A stretch of DNA of 64,000 bases from Acidaminococcaceae bacterium (GTDB lineage: Bacteria > Bacillota > Negativicutes > Acidaminococcales > Acidaminococcaceae), in the NCBI GenBank assembly GCA_017405945.1, contig JAFQZL010000055.1, forward strand, positions 1 to 64,000, in the 5' to 3' direction. The stretch's first letter is position 1, and each line of letters starts with the position of its first letter. The translations under genes were made by a program, and so were the position numbers. A model generated the notes under the pieces. The model searched no databases, was not told the origin of the DNA, and saw only the letters and a list, made by a program, of their open reading frames with translations. Below, one piece after another: positions 8,252-16,865 of this stretch.

Positions 8252-9460
8252 ATGTCAAATTTATTTGGAGCATCACATCTGGAAAACTTTAAGGCTTCGC
8301 TGGACGAAAGGTCCCGGGCCGCCGTTACTTCCGCCATTGAAAGAATTACAGAAATAAAAAAACGCGGCGGAAAAGTAATGGTCGTAACGGGAAGCGGCCC
8401 CAACATCCACGAGGGCGTTACCACCCTGATCGCCGAACTGATCCGGGTCGGGATCGTAGACGCGGTGTCCACCAGTTCCGCGGTCATTTCCCATGAAATG
8501 GCAGGCTCTCTGGACCGGGTGTTCCGCGTTGATGCCAAAGCCCTTGGCATGGACATGGAAAAAATGCCCCGGGGCGATGTTTTTGAATTTACCTGCATGA
8601 CGGATGAAGAAATTGCAAACTTAAAGCGCGAAATGCCGCTGGACGACGACCTGTTAAAACGCGGCAGGGAACTGCCCAAACAAAACGAGATCATCAAAGC
8701 AGCCGGGAACATGGCCTATCCCATGGGTCCCAGAACGGAGAAAGTCGCCCACGAAATCCTGGGCATGGCGAGAATGTACGGCCTGCCCTTCGAGACGGTG
8801 GCCGGCTGGGGCTGCGACGAGCATACCATGCTGGGCGCGGCCGCGCGGAAAGGCGTTCCGATCCTGGTTACCATTCCCCAGCTGATCGGCGGCGGCGCTG
8901 TGGGCATGTCTATCGGCGATTCCATCCCCGTATCCCAGCGTTCCATGCGTCTTTCCCGGATGCTGGCTTCCTGCGATGCGATCATCGAAAGCGCCGTGGC
9001 CCTGACCCAGGAAATCCACGACGGTCCTTTTGAATGTTACACAGGGCACGGCATCTGGGCCTGGTGGTCCGGAGAAAACACCTACGACCTGCGGAATAAG
9101 AGCCTGATCCGCTTTGACCTGGATGAAAACCTGCGCAAAGCAGTGGAACTGAACAAGACCGTGCAGGAAGCCATCGACAAGGGCCTGCCCAAGACGAAAG
9201 CCGCCAAAATCCCGTTCCGTATGGAAATGTCGGCCTTCGCGCGGCACGAAAACAGCATCCCGGTCATTGGCGATATCGGCAAGGTATGGCCGCTGGTGGC
9301 CGCCGGCGTGGCCAAAAATCTGGGCATTGAGCTGGAATTCCTGTCCGCGTCCCAGGATACCCCGGAAGGGGCGGCCATGCGGGAATGGATCGTAGAAAAC
9401 GTGAAACCCTTTGACAGGGAAAAAATGCTTGCCCATACAAGGAATTATGAAGTGCTGTAA
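8252..9460 (+). CDS. Uncharacterised conserved protein, faint deoxyhypusine-synthase-like features
   Basis: I do not recognise a named family with confidence. The 402-residue product is soluble, without signal peptide or membrane segments. The stretch VMVVTGSGPNIHEGVTTLIA, followed by GIVDAVSTSSAVISHEM, is reminiscent of the NAD-binding part of deoxyhypusine and homospermidine synthases, where a strand reading VD(A/V)(L/I)VST is followed by a conserved His. Glycine-rich PQLIGGGAVGMSIGDS and the aromatic GHGIWAWWSGENTYD are other likely conserved sites. The gene has an AGAGGGGG ribosome site, starts 13 nt after the O-antigen-ligase-like gene and lies 33 nt before an ELM1-like gene, so it is probably in the LPS-core operon. 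Its role is unknown. Confidence 0.5.
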   Translation: MSNLFGASHLENFKASLDERSRAAVTSAIERITEIKKRGGKVMVVTGSGPNIHEGVTTLIAELIRVGIVDAVSTSSAVISHEMAGSLDRVFRVDAKALGMDMEKMPRGDVFEFTCMTDEEIANLKREMPLDDDLLKRGRELPKQNEIIKAAGNMAYPMGPRTEKVAHEILGMARMYGLPFETVAGWGCDEHTMLGAAARKGVPILVTIPQLIGGGAVGMSIGDSIPVSQRSMRLSRMLASCDAIIESAVALTQEIHDGPFECYTGHGIWAWWSGENTYDLRNKSLIRFDLDENLRKAVELNKTVQEAIDKGLPKTKAAKIPFRMEMSAFARHENSIPVIGDIGKVWPLVAAGVAKNLGIELEFLSASQDTPEGAAMREWIVENVKPFDREKMLAHTRNYEVL

Positions 9461-9493
9461 TAGAAAATACAGAAATCTTCAGGAGGCTGATCC

Positions 9494-10621
9494 ATGAATA
9501 CAAAGAAAGCCGGCCCGGGACGCGTTGTCCTCCTCATCGACGATACCCGGGGACATTTTCACCAGTCACGGGGCATTGCCCGCTGGCTGGAACGGCTTTG
9601 CGGGGCGGACGTCCGTGAAATCCAGGTCCCGATCCTGAAAGGGCTGCGGCGTTTTCTTGTTCTCAAGATACAGGGCCGCCACCTGGATTCGGCATCCCCG
9701 GAAGAGGCGAAGGCCTGGCTGCGGAAGGCGGGCTTCTCCGTCGAAGCGCACGCGGATATCCTGGGCAGCGGGCCGGGGACCCTGTTTATGGCGACCGGCA
9801 ACTCGGCGTCTTCGTTCTGTCTCGCGCTGGCAAAGGCGCTGAAAGGATATTCCGCCGTCATTATGACCCCCGACGTGGTGGGGACGCGGCCCTTTGACTT
9901 TGCCATCGTCCCCGAGCATGACCGCCCCGGCCGGTCGGATAAGATCCTGACGACACTGGGGGCGCCCAATCACATATACTGCCCGGATCTGGAAGTAGAG
10001 GCGGATAGGCTTTTTGCCCCGCTGAAACCTTTCCCCGGGAAGGTGGTTTCCCTTCTCCTGGGCGGAAGCGACGACAACTATGAACTCACGCCTGCCTGGA
10101 TCCGCACAGTGCTTCCCTCACTGCGGGAAGCCGCGGAAAAGCAGGGGGCCGCGCTGCTCGTTACGACCTCGCGCCGTACCGGCGCGGAGGCGGACCGGGC
10201 CGTGGAGTCTGTGTTTGCCGGAAGCCCCGCCACCCGCTACCTGCTGCTGGCATCGGAGAGCGCGGAGAATCCCGTTCCTGCCATGCTGGGCGCGGCAACC
10301 CACGTCCTCGTCACGGAAGATTCCGTCTCCATGGTGTCGGAGGCCGCCACGGCCGGGTTCCGGGTAGGCCTGCTCCGGGTTGGCCGGAAGCAGACCCCGA
10401 AGACGAAATCCCGCAATCTGTTCGGGGCAGGAACCGTGCGGTTTGACGAACTTTTTGAGAGAATGGCCGGAAAAGGGCTGGTGGAGGATCTGGGGGCCGC
10501 CCCGGACTTTGACGCCTTCCTGACCCATGCGGCCCGCAGGACAGAGGTTCCTTTTAATGAGGCCAGGAAGGCCGCGGAATGGATCATGGACCGCTGGCCC
10601 GGCCGGAAAGAAGGAACATGA
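9494..10621 (+). CDS. ELM1/GtrOC1-family putative glycosyltransferase
   Basis: A 375-residue protein resembling the ELM1/GtrOC1 (Mito_fiss_Elm1) family: an early LLIDDTRGHFHQSRGIARWL segment, LGAPNHIYCP in the middle, LLLGGSDDNYELT, then VTEDSVSMVSEAATAGFRVG near the C-terminus, which looks like a GT-B donor-binding site. Bacterial members occur in LPS gene clusters and are annotated as putative glycosyltransferases; few have been tested. It starts after an AGGAGG ribosome site and its stop codon is one base from the next ATG (10623), indicating translational coupling with the following glycosyltransferase. Confidence 0.72.
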   Translation: MNTKKAGPGRVVLLIDDTRGHFHQSRGIARWLERLCGADVREIQVPILKGLRRFLVLKIQGRHLDSASPEEAKAWLRKAGFSVEAHADILGSGPGTLFMATGNSASSFCLALAKALKGYSAVIMTPDVVGTRPFDFAIVPEHDRPGRSDKILTTLGAPNHIYCPDLEVEADRLFAPLKPFPGKVVSLLLGGSDDNYELTPAWIRTVLPSLREAAEKQGAALLVTTSRRTGAEADRAVESVFAGSPATRYLLLASESAENPVPAMLGAATHVLVTEDSVSMVSEAATAGFRVGLLRVGRKQTPKTKSRNLFGAGTVRFDELFERMAGKGLVEDLGAAPDFDAFLTHAARRTEVPFNEARKAAEWIMDRWPGRKEGT

Positions 10622-10622
10622 C

Positions 10623-11624
10623 ATGAGGATTCTTCACATCGTCCCGGAGTTTGAACAGGGGGGCGTGGAGCGTTACGTGATCGAACTTTCCAGGGAACAG
10701 GTATCCCACGGGCATCAGGTCTCTCTGGCCACGGCGGGAGGGAAGCTGGAAGCGGAGCTGCCCCGGGAAGTGGAAGTCATCCATCTGCCGGTCCAGCGGA
10801 AGAATCTGTTCACGGGGCTGTACTGTGTGTACCGCCTTGCGCAGAAGCACAGGCAGTGGGATATTGTCCACGCCCATTCCCGGGTTCCCGCCTGGATTAC
10901 CTGGTGGACCTCGGCTTTGACAGACATGCCCTGGATCTATACGGCCCACTCCACCTATTCCCTGAATGCAGGGCTGACACCGTTGAAGCACGCAAAGGGC
11001 GTGATCTGTGTTTCCGACGCGGTGCGAAAGCATCTGGCGGATTATCTTCCGGAACGCACGGTCACCCTCACCAACGGGATACGGAAGCCTTCCTGCTTCT
11101 GGGAAGGCAGGGGCTTTCCCGGACATACCCGTTTTCTTTTCGTGGGACGCCTGGCCCGGCCGAAAGGGCTGGACATGGCGCTCCGGGCCCTGGGACAGCT
11201 GAAAGACCGTCCATGGACCCTGGACGTGGTCGGCGACGGGCCCCAGCGTGGGGAATGGGAGGCCCTGACGGCAGAGATGGATCTGCAGGACCGGGTCACC
11301 TTTCACGGTTTCCGGAACGATGCGGAGGCGTGGATGGCCCGTTCCGCCTGTCTGCTTTTCACGTCCTATCAGGAAGGCATGCCGCTGACGGTGCTGGAAG
11401 CGTTAAGTGTCGGCATCCCCATCCTGGCTTCGGACATTGAACAGTTGCGTCCCCTGGCTTCCGGTCCCCTGGTTCCTCCCCGGGACGCGGAGGCATGGCG
11501 CAGGGCCATTGAAAAAGTGCTGGACCGCGGAGAAACGAGTCCGCTCTCTGCGGAGAAACTGACCACGTTTGAGGAAACGGCAAACCGGATCGAGGCGTTT
11601 TACCGGGAGGTCCTGGATAATTGA
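10623..11624 (+). CDS. Glycosyltransferase family 4
   Basis: A GT-B enzyme of 333 residues. It begins MRILHIVPEFEQGGVERYVI, has the YTAHSTYS segment in the acceptor half, LFVGRLARPKG at the start of the donor half and the EX7E-type motif SYQEGMPLTVLEALSVGIP near the C-terminus. The open frame extends upstream to 10527, but the ATG at 10623 has AAGGAA 9 nt before it and follows the preceding stop codon by one base. It is probably an LPS-core or O-chain glycosyltransferase acting at the inner face of the membrane. The sugar specificity cannot be told. Confidence 0.85.
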   Translation: MRILHIVPEFEQGGVERYVIELSREQVSHGHQVSLATAGGKLEAELPREVEVIHLPVQRKNLFTGLYCVYRLAQKHRQWDIVHAHSRVPAWITWWTSALTDMPWIYTAHSTYSLNAGLTPLKHAKGVICVSDAVRKHLADYLPERTVTLTNGIRKPSCFWEGRGFPGHTRFLFVGRLARPKGLDMALRALGQLKDRPWTLDVVGDGPQRGEWEALTAEMDLQDRVTFHGFRNDAEAWMARSACLLFTSYQEGMPLTVLEALSVGIPILASDIEQLRPLASGPLVPPRDAEAWRRAIEKVLDRGETSPLSAEKLTTFEETANRIEAFYREVLDN

Positions 11625-12700
11625 AGGTTTTACATTATGTTGACTGCGCGTCCCTTTCCTGGGGCGTGCCCTACATTGCCCATATGAAAGCCCTTGCCGG
11701 CCTGGGCGTGGAACAGACGCTCCTCTGCCGGGCCGGGGACAATCTGGAGCGCCTTGCCCGGGAAAACGGGATCCCCGTCCGGACATGGCGGCCCCTTACT
11801 TCGGCGCTGCCCCAACTTTCGCCGGGCTTCACCGGCATCGTGAAAGAACTGGCCCCGGACATCATCCATACCCGGCTGCTGTCCGCCGCCGGCATTGCGG
11901 GAACCTGGCGTTCCAAACTGGGAATCCCGATTGTGGCAACATTTGATAAACCGGGGAAAGCAAAATATTATAAAAATATTGACCGGTACATCTCCTGCGC
12001 CAGCTGGCTGAAGCAGTATATGGCCGAACAGGAAGGCCTGCCTGCGGTTAAGATCGACGTGGTCCACAATCCCGCGGACACGGAACGTTTTGCCCGCAGC
12101 GAGAACAGCCGGAAAGAGGCCCGGGCGCTGCTCAATATCGCGGACGATGAGATCCTGATCTCCGGGATGGGGATCTATATCCACCGGAAGGGTTTTGATG
12201 TACTGCTCCGCGCTTTCGCGCAGCTGCGTCCCGGAGGGAAGAAGCTGCGCCTGGCGCTGATCGGGGGCGGCGGGGACCAGCGGGAAGCCTACCTGAAAAT
12301 GGCTGATGAGCTGGGCATCCGGGAAAAACTGCTGCTGCCGGAAAGCTTCGTTAAGGACGTGCGCCCATGGCTCTGGGCCTCCGATATTTTTGTCATGCCG
12401 TCCCGGGAAGAGGGATTCAGCATCGCCCTGCTGGAAGGACTGGCAGCGGAGCTGCCCACGGTGGTGTCGGACATCGCGCCCTTCACGGAAATCATCCGGG
12501 ACGGGGAAAACGGCCTCATCGCGAAAAAAGATGGCCCGGAAGATTTTTCCCGCGCCCTTCAACAGATGCTGGATATGACCCCGGAACAACGCAATCAGCT
12601 TGTGCAGAACGCCCAACGGACCATACGCGATTTTACGCCGGAAGCCATCGCCCAAAAGACCCTGACCGTCTACCGGAAGGTATTGGGGCAGGGGGCATAA
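11621..12700 (+). CDS. Glycosyltransferase family 4
   Basis: A 359-residue GT-B enzyme. The donor-binding EX7E motif appears as SREEGFSIALLEGLAAELP near residue 265, after LALIGGGGDQREAYL. The N-terminal half contains IIHTRLLSAAGIAG and the IVATFDKPGKAKYY segment. The start is TTG 11621, overlapping the previous TGA by ATTGA-type coupling, with GGGAGG 11 nt upstream. It forms a coupled pair with the previous GT4 enzyme. A compact hairpin (12732-12747) lies just after its stop codon. Confidence 0.84.
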   Translation: MKVLHYVDCASLSWGVPYIAHMKALAGLGVEQTLLCRAGDNLERLARENGIPVRTWRPLTSALPQLSPGFTGIVKELAPDIIHTRLLSAAGIAGTWRSKLGIPIVATFDKPGKAKYYKNIDRYISCASWLKQYMAEQEGLPAVKIDVVHNPADTERFARSENSRKEARALLNIADDEILISGMGIYIHRKGFDVLLRAFAQLRPGGKKLRLALIGGGGDQREAYLKMADELGIREKLLLPESFVKDVRPWLWASDIFVMPSREEGFSIALLEGLAAELPTVVSDIAPFTEIIRDGENGLIAKKDGPEDFSRALQQMLDMTPEQRNQLVQNAQRTIRDFTPEAIAQKTLTVYRKVLGQGA

Positions 12701-12774
12701 CCGGGAGCCTGAGGCTTCTTCTGCATAAAAAAACGGGCTTGCGCCCGTACCTCTTCCAAAGAAAGAAAAACGCT

Positions 12775-13788
12775 ATGCACAAAGAAAATACATATCCGCT
12801 CATCAGTGTTGTCGTGCCCGCCTGTAACGCTGAGACACGGATTGCCGGCACGCTGGAGGCCATCCTTGGGCAGGACTATCCGAACCTTGAGATCATCGTC
12901 GTCAACGATGCCTCGCAAGATAAAACAGAGCAGGCCGCCCGGCGCGTACTTGAAGGTTGCGGGCGGCCTTTTTCCGTTATAAGCCATAAAAAAAACCGCG
13001 GTGTATCCGCGGCGCGCAATACAGGCACAGAGGCCATGCACGGGGAGTTCCTCTGGTTCATGGACGCGGACGACAAGGCGGAGCCAAACCTGGTTTCCAC
13101 GCTGTATGCCCTGCATACGAAATACCCGTGCGACCTGTCGTTCTGCGGGTACCGAAACACCTATGAAGACGGAAGCCCCGATGCATATTTTCCGGTAAAA
13201 CTGGAAGGCGCTGCTCCTCGCAGCGGTGAAGAACTGTTGTGGCTGCGCATATTTAATAAAGTCGTGACGCCTGTCTGCGGTACGTTATTTCGAAAACAGT
13301 TTTTACAGGAAACCGGACTGCGTTTTCACGAAGGGTGTACGGCCGGTGAGGACGTAGAATTTCTGCTGAAGGTCTTTTGCCGTGTCCGGCAGGCTGCTTT
13401 TACACCGGACTGTCTCCATATTTATGTCCACCACGCCGGAATGGGCTCCATACACGAAAACAACAGTAAAGAAAAACAGATCCGCCGCTACCGGGATAAC
13501 ACGGATGCTCACCTCAGGGCAGCCCGGTATCTCAGCGAACACGCGCCCTCTGAAAGGATAAAGGAATTAGCGGATCATTTTCTCATGCCCCAGGCTCGCA
13601 TCCGCCAGCTTACGCTGTGTGCGAAAACAAATAACCGGGCGGAGTTTGACGCGCTTCTCTCCGATAACGCTATACGAAAGTCACTCAGTGCGTCGAAAAG
13701 CTATTTTTTCAAAAAGCCGGAAGTCTGGCTCAAAGCGTTGGCGTTGCTCCATTTTCCGGATATTTATTTCAATCGGCGTAGGGGGTAG
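12775..13788 (+). CDS. Glycosyltransferase family 2
   Basis: A 337-residue GT-A enzyme. Seen: LISVVVPACNAETRIAGTLE, VVNDASQDKTEQAA, RGVSAARNTG and the metal-binding FMDADDKAEPN. The open frame continues upstream through the previous gene to 12367, but only the ATG at 12775 leads into the family's first strand. It ends the plus-strand LPS-core block; the next two genes face it from the minus strand. The substrate is unknown. Confidence 0.85.
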   Translation: MHKENTYPLISVVVPACNAETRIAGTLEAILGQDYPNLEIIVVNDASQDKTEQAARRVLEGCGRPFSVISHKKNRGVSAARNTGTEAMHGEFLWFMDADDKAEPNLVSTLYALHTKYPCDLSFCGYRNTYEDGSPDAYFPVKLEGAAPRSGEELLWLRIFNKVVTPVCGTLFRKQFLQETGLRFHEGCTAGEDVEFLLKVFCRVRQAAFTPDCLHIYVHHAGMGSIHENNSKEKQIRRYRDNTDAHLRAARYLSEHAPSERIKELADHFLMPQARIRQLTLCAKTNNRAEFDALLSDNAIRKSLSASKSYFFKKPEVWLKALALLHFPDIYFNRRRG

Positions 13789-13861
13789 ACTGCAAAAGCC
13801 TGATCATGATGAGGCAGGGGAGATAATCAGAAACCGCTGAATACTCCATTTCCCCGCATTA

Positions 13862-14779
13862 CTATTGTTTCAGCAGATGCCCGTAAAACGTTTCATTGCC
13901 GAAGGCGGATTCTTTGTACGTCTTTTTCCAGGTCAGCTTGAAAAACATGGTTTCTGCCGTCAGTTTTTTATAAAGGGTTTCATCGAACCGGGAGGACATT
14001 AAATCGTCCAGGTTATACAGTTCGGGGTTGCTCAGCGGCACACTGTCGAGAATTTCCCTGCAGGCCGGGATCTCGTTGTACGCCAGGGCATACACGTAAT
14101 CAATTAAGAGATAATGGATTAAGATTTTCTGCTTTTTCCAGTATTCAAGGAAAAAATGATACACAAAGTCACTTAAAATATTATTGCTCTCGGAAGCCTG
14201 CAAAAAACCTGTCCAGCGTTCTTTTGAAACGTTGCGCACATTTTTTTCAGCATGCTTTACCGTAAAATAGTTCCTGTCAAAAATCCCTTCGGGGATTTTT
14301 TTTGTGGTAAAAATGGTGGCGTCAAGCCACATTCCCCCATGATGTAATAACAGGCACACCCGTATTAAATCCGATAAATGCGTGTATGAAATCTGTCCGG
14401 ATTTCACTTTATCAATAATGTATCCGGGGATGTCGGCATAATCAAGATAATTCTCCGCGGTTAAGATTTTCAAAGGGTGGGATCCGCAGTTCTTTTCCAT
14501 GTTTTTTAGGCACATTCTGACAACGTCCGGCTGGACTTCGGGGCTGTCGCCCTGCAGCCATAACGTCCAGACTGTTTTTGAGTTTTTGTTTCCGGCATTT
14601 TCGTCGTAATGTTTATGCCGGTATTCGGAGATGAAATCCCTGTATTCTTCTTTCAGGTATTTCAGGATGTTTCCGTTCCGGTAGTCGGAGGCGCCTTTAT
14701 ATATCGACGCGCAGACGGATGAAAAGGCAACATCAAAGCCGAAATTCTTATGGAGTTCTATCGCCTGGGATACTTTCAT
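13862..14779 (-). CDS. Capsular polysaccharide synthesis protein, GT32-like glycosyltransferase
   Basis: A 305-residue protein of the Caps_synth/GT32-like group. The key segment is LSDLIRVCLLLHHGGMWLDA (residues ~130-150), with the acidic DLIR and the GG-WLD donor/metal site usual in this family, preceded by VWTLWLQGDSP. Family members add sugars such as mannose, galactose or GlcNAc to capsule or LPS. It starts 20 nt downstream of the phosphoethanolamine-transferase stop codon with GGAGGG as ribosome site, so the two form a minus-strand operon. Confidence 0.75.
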   Translation of the reverse strand: MKVSQAIELHKNFGFDVAFSSVCASIYKGASDYRNGNILKYLKEEYRDFISEYRHKHYDENAGNKNSKTVWTLWLQGDSPEVQPDVVRMCLKNMEKNCGSHPLKILTAENYLDYADIPGYIIDKVKSGQISYTHLSDLIRVCLLLHHGGMWLDATIFTTKKIPEGIFDRNYFTVKHAEKNVRNVSKERWTGFLQASESNNILSDFVYHFFLEYWKKQKILIHYLLIDYVYALAYNEIPACREILDSVPLSNPELYNLDDLMSSRFDETLYKKLTAETMFFKLTWKKTYKESAFGNETFYGHLLKQ

Positions 14780-14799
14780 CTTGCAGTTTTCCCTCCGGT

Positions 14800-16557
14800 T
14801 TATTTCCCTTCCGCATCTTCTGTTATTTTCCGTTTTCCGTACATGGTCATAAAACGGTTCAGGTCATGGTCATACCGGGGCGACGTAAGGTCGTTCTCCG
14901 GCTCATACAGGGCGCTGTTCTGTATATCCATAATGCCCAGCATCACATTAAAAATCAAATCGTTGGTAAAGTAATAATTTTGCGCGGTCCTGAGGGAGGT
15001 GATTTTCTGTGGGTGCTTTTGCCGGTACGCTTCGGAAAAATACATATACATGGGAATATAGGTCATTTCAAAAACAAACGTGTCCGGATTATGGTTCAGG
15101 TCGTGAGCGACCCCTTCGCTGTGATCGGAAACGTAGACCAGACCTTTAAAATTTGGCCAGGCGCTGACTTTTTTTACCAGCTCTTCCATTACATAATCAT
15201 TATACAATATGCTGTTATCGTACTCGCTGCGTTTTCCCTCACCCTTAAATTTATTGTATTCCGCCGGGTACCGTTTTTGGTAGGCGATGTGATTCCCCAT
15301 CAGATGAATTACGATCAGCATCTTATCGGAAAGCCTGAGATCCTGTAACCGTCTGACCAGTTCGATATCCTGGTAATCCGCAGGCGCGTTCGCAGCATTT
15401 TGGGTGACGTGGGAGTTGATCCAGATCTGCCGGCCGGCCGCGCCGGCAATTACCGTAACGGGAGTGTCCCAGAGCCCGTACCGCATCTGGTTGCTGAGCC
15501 AGACCGTCTGATAGCCTGCGGCATTGGCCACATCGATGAGGGAAACAGCTTCTTTCAAATCCAGGGAATTATACTGGTTCTTTGCGGTTAACGCGTAACT
15601 CAGCGCAGGTACAGTCTGCACATGGCAGGAATACGCGTTTTGGAACAGCAGCAAATTATTGCTTTGCTTCGTTTCCTTCAGCCAGGGGGTCGTATCTAAA
15701 TGATACCCGTAGGCAGACATACGGGTGCGGTTCTGTGACTCGCCGATAACCAGAACATAGATTCCCGGTTCGCCGGCGTTTTCTGTCTGCAGCGTGTCAC
15801 GCAGCCGTTGTTTCCGGGTTTCCGACAATTTAATATATTCATTATAATTATCCTGATAGAGTTTGGTTTCCAAAAAGACCGTGGTTACAAAATTATCGAC
15901 GATTCGGCCGGTCCGCACCATAAGCACAACATTCAGAATCAGAAAAACCGCTGCGCCCGCATAGATTTTCCGGGATCTGCGTTTTAATTCCAGCCTGCTG
16001 CCAAAGGAACCGCATATAATGGTTAGCATAAGATAAAAGGAAACCAGGATCAGGGCAACAGAACGCAGCTTATCCTGCAGATATTCGGCGGCTTCCGCCG
16101 TATTTGTCTGCAGGATGGCCATGACCCCGTCCACATTCAGCCAGGAGGATTCGGAAAAATAGTAACCCCAGAATATAAGTATGGGAAGAAAAACAAACAG
16201 GCCTGCCGCCCATAACACAACGTTTTTCAGCTTACCCGGGGCCGGCAGCAGGCTTACTGTTATCAGAAGGATGTTTCCCAGGGCAAAACAGAAACTTAAA
16301 TAGGTGTCAACATCCCAGACTTTCAGTGTGGCGGAACTGTAATAACGAATTACAAATACAGAGCACAGGACTGCCATAATGAAAGCGAGAGCTTTGTAAT
16401 ACCATTTCTTCTCTTTGACCAGGTTTCCGCCGGCTGCCAGCAGGATGGCGTCCGCCAGTAAAAACAGGGTGTGCCGGAAACTGAAATCCTGCATGACTGC
16501 CGTGGTTACTGCTGTCAAAAAAACATAAATAAGAAAAGTATAAAGCAGATGTTTCAT
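14800..16557 (-). CDS. Phosphoethanolamine transferase (EptB/CptA-like)
   Basis: A 585-residue membrane enzyme with about five transmembrane segments in the first 220 residues and a periplasmic sulfatase-fold domain. Signature sites: VIGESQNRTRMSAYGY (metal-binding Glu near 273), the nucleophile-containing HVQTVPALSYALT (Thr near 315) and VYVSDHSEG near the C-terminus (Asp/His metal ligands). EptA/B/C-type enzymes move phosphoethanolamine from phosphatidylethanolamine to lipid A, Kdo or heptose. The family is typical of LPS producers and often gives resistance to cationic peptides. A TATAAT-like -10 element for this strand lies at 16701-16706. Which LPS position is modified is unknown. Confidence 0.85.
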   Translation of the reverse strand: MKHLLYTFLIYVFLTAVTTAVMQDFSFRHTLFLLADAILLAAGGNLVKEKKWYYKALAFIMAVLCSVFVIRYYSSATLKVWDVDTYLSFCFALGNILLITVSLLPAPGKLKNVVLWAAGLFVFLPILIFWGYYFSESSWLNVDGVMAILQTNTAEAAEYLQDKLRSVALILVSFYLMLTIICGSFGSRLELKRRSRKIYAGAAVFLILNVVLMVRTGRIVDNFVTTVFLETKLYQDNYNEYIKLSETRKQRLRDTLQTENAGEPGIYVLVIGESQNRTRMSAYGYHLDTTPWLKETKQSNNLLLFQNAYSCHVQTVPALSYALTAKNQYNSLDLKEAVSLIDVANAAGYQTVWLSNQMRYGLWDTPVTVIAGAAGRQIWINSHVTQNAANAPADYQDIELVRRLQDLRLSDKMLIVIHLMGNHIAYQKRYPAEYNKFKGEGKRSEYDNSILYNDYVMEELVKKVSAWPNFKGLVYVSDHSEGVAHDLNHNPDTFVFEMTYIPMYMYFSEAYRQKHPQKITSLRTAQNYYFTNDLIFNVMLGIMDIQNSALYEPENDLTSPRYDHDLNRFMTMYGKRKITEDAEGK

Positions 16558-16865
16558 AACCGGGAAAATTCCTTTACAGATGGTTTATGATATGAACGAA
16601 CTTTTTGCACAAATTGCAGATAACAATAGATTTTTTTGTTACCGTTATGCGTGTCCAAATTCCAATACGCCAATTATTAAAACATATTTCAATATAACAT
16701 ATTATAGCACAGTTTGTACCGGAATTAGAAGACAGGTTCTCCGGCGATAGCAGTCCGTACCGGAAGCGGGAAGGCGTATTTGCCATTACTATTAAAGTTT
16801 GCTATAATTATTAAGATATAGGAAGAATCTTTTTTCATGACAGGGATTGGCTTGGAGGAGGTCCT
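16558..16865. promoter_or_regulatory. Divergent intergenic region between LPS-core genes and the first Wzx/Wzy module
   Basis: This 308-base AT-rich gap separates a minus-strand operon from a plus-strand one. It contains a clear plus-strand promoter (16780-16808), a minus-strand TATAAT (reads as attata at 16701-16706) and a small hairpin (TAACAA 16621-16626 with TTGTTA 16636-16641). No coding sequence is evident. Confidence 0.6.
16780..16808 (+). promoter_or_regulatory. Sigma70-type promoter of the WbaP-headed module
   Basis: TTGCCA (16780-16785), a 17-nt spacer and a perfect TATAAT (16803-16808), 57 nt before the GTG start of the WbaP-like gene. Confidence 0.72.

Noticed and set aside
11630-12655. 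Long open frame on the minus strand opposite the second GT4 gene
   Set aside because: It mirrors a well-supported GC-rich plus-strand gene, has no ribosome site and low-complexity His/Gln/Gly-rich translation. The same holds for minus-strand frames at 28360-29145 and 8654-9436.
12732-12747. Hairpin ACGGGC/GCCCGT with an adjacent A-run
   Set aside because: It resembles a terminator only for the minus strand, but no minus-strand gene reads into it. It may be a weak plus-strand structure only.
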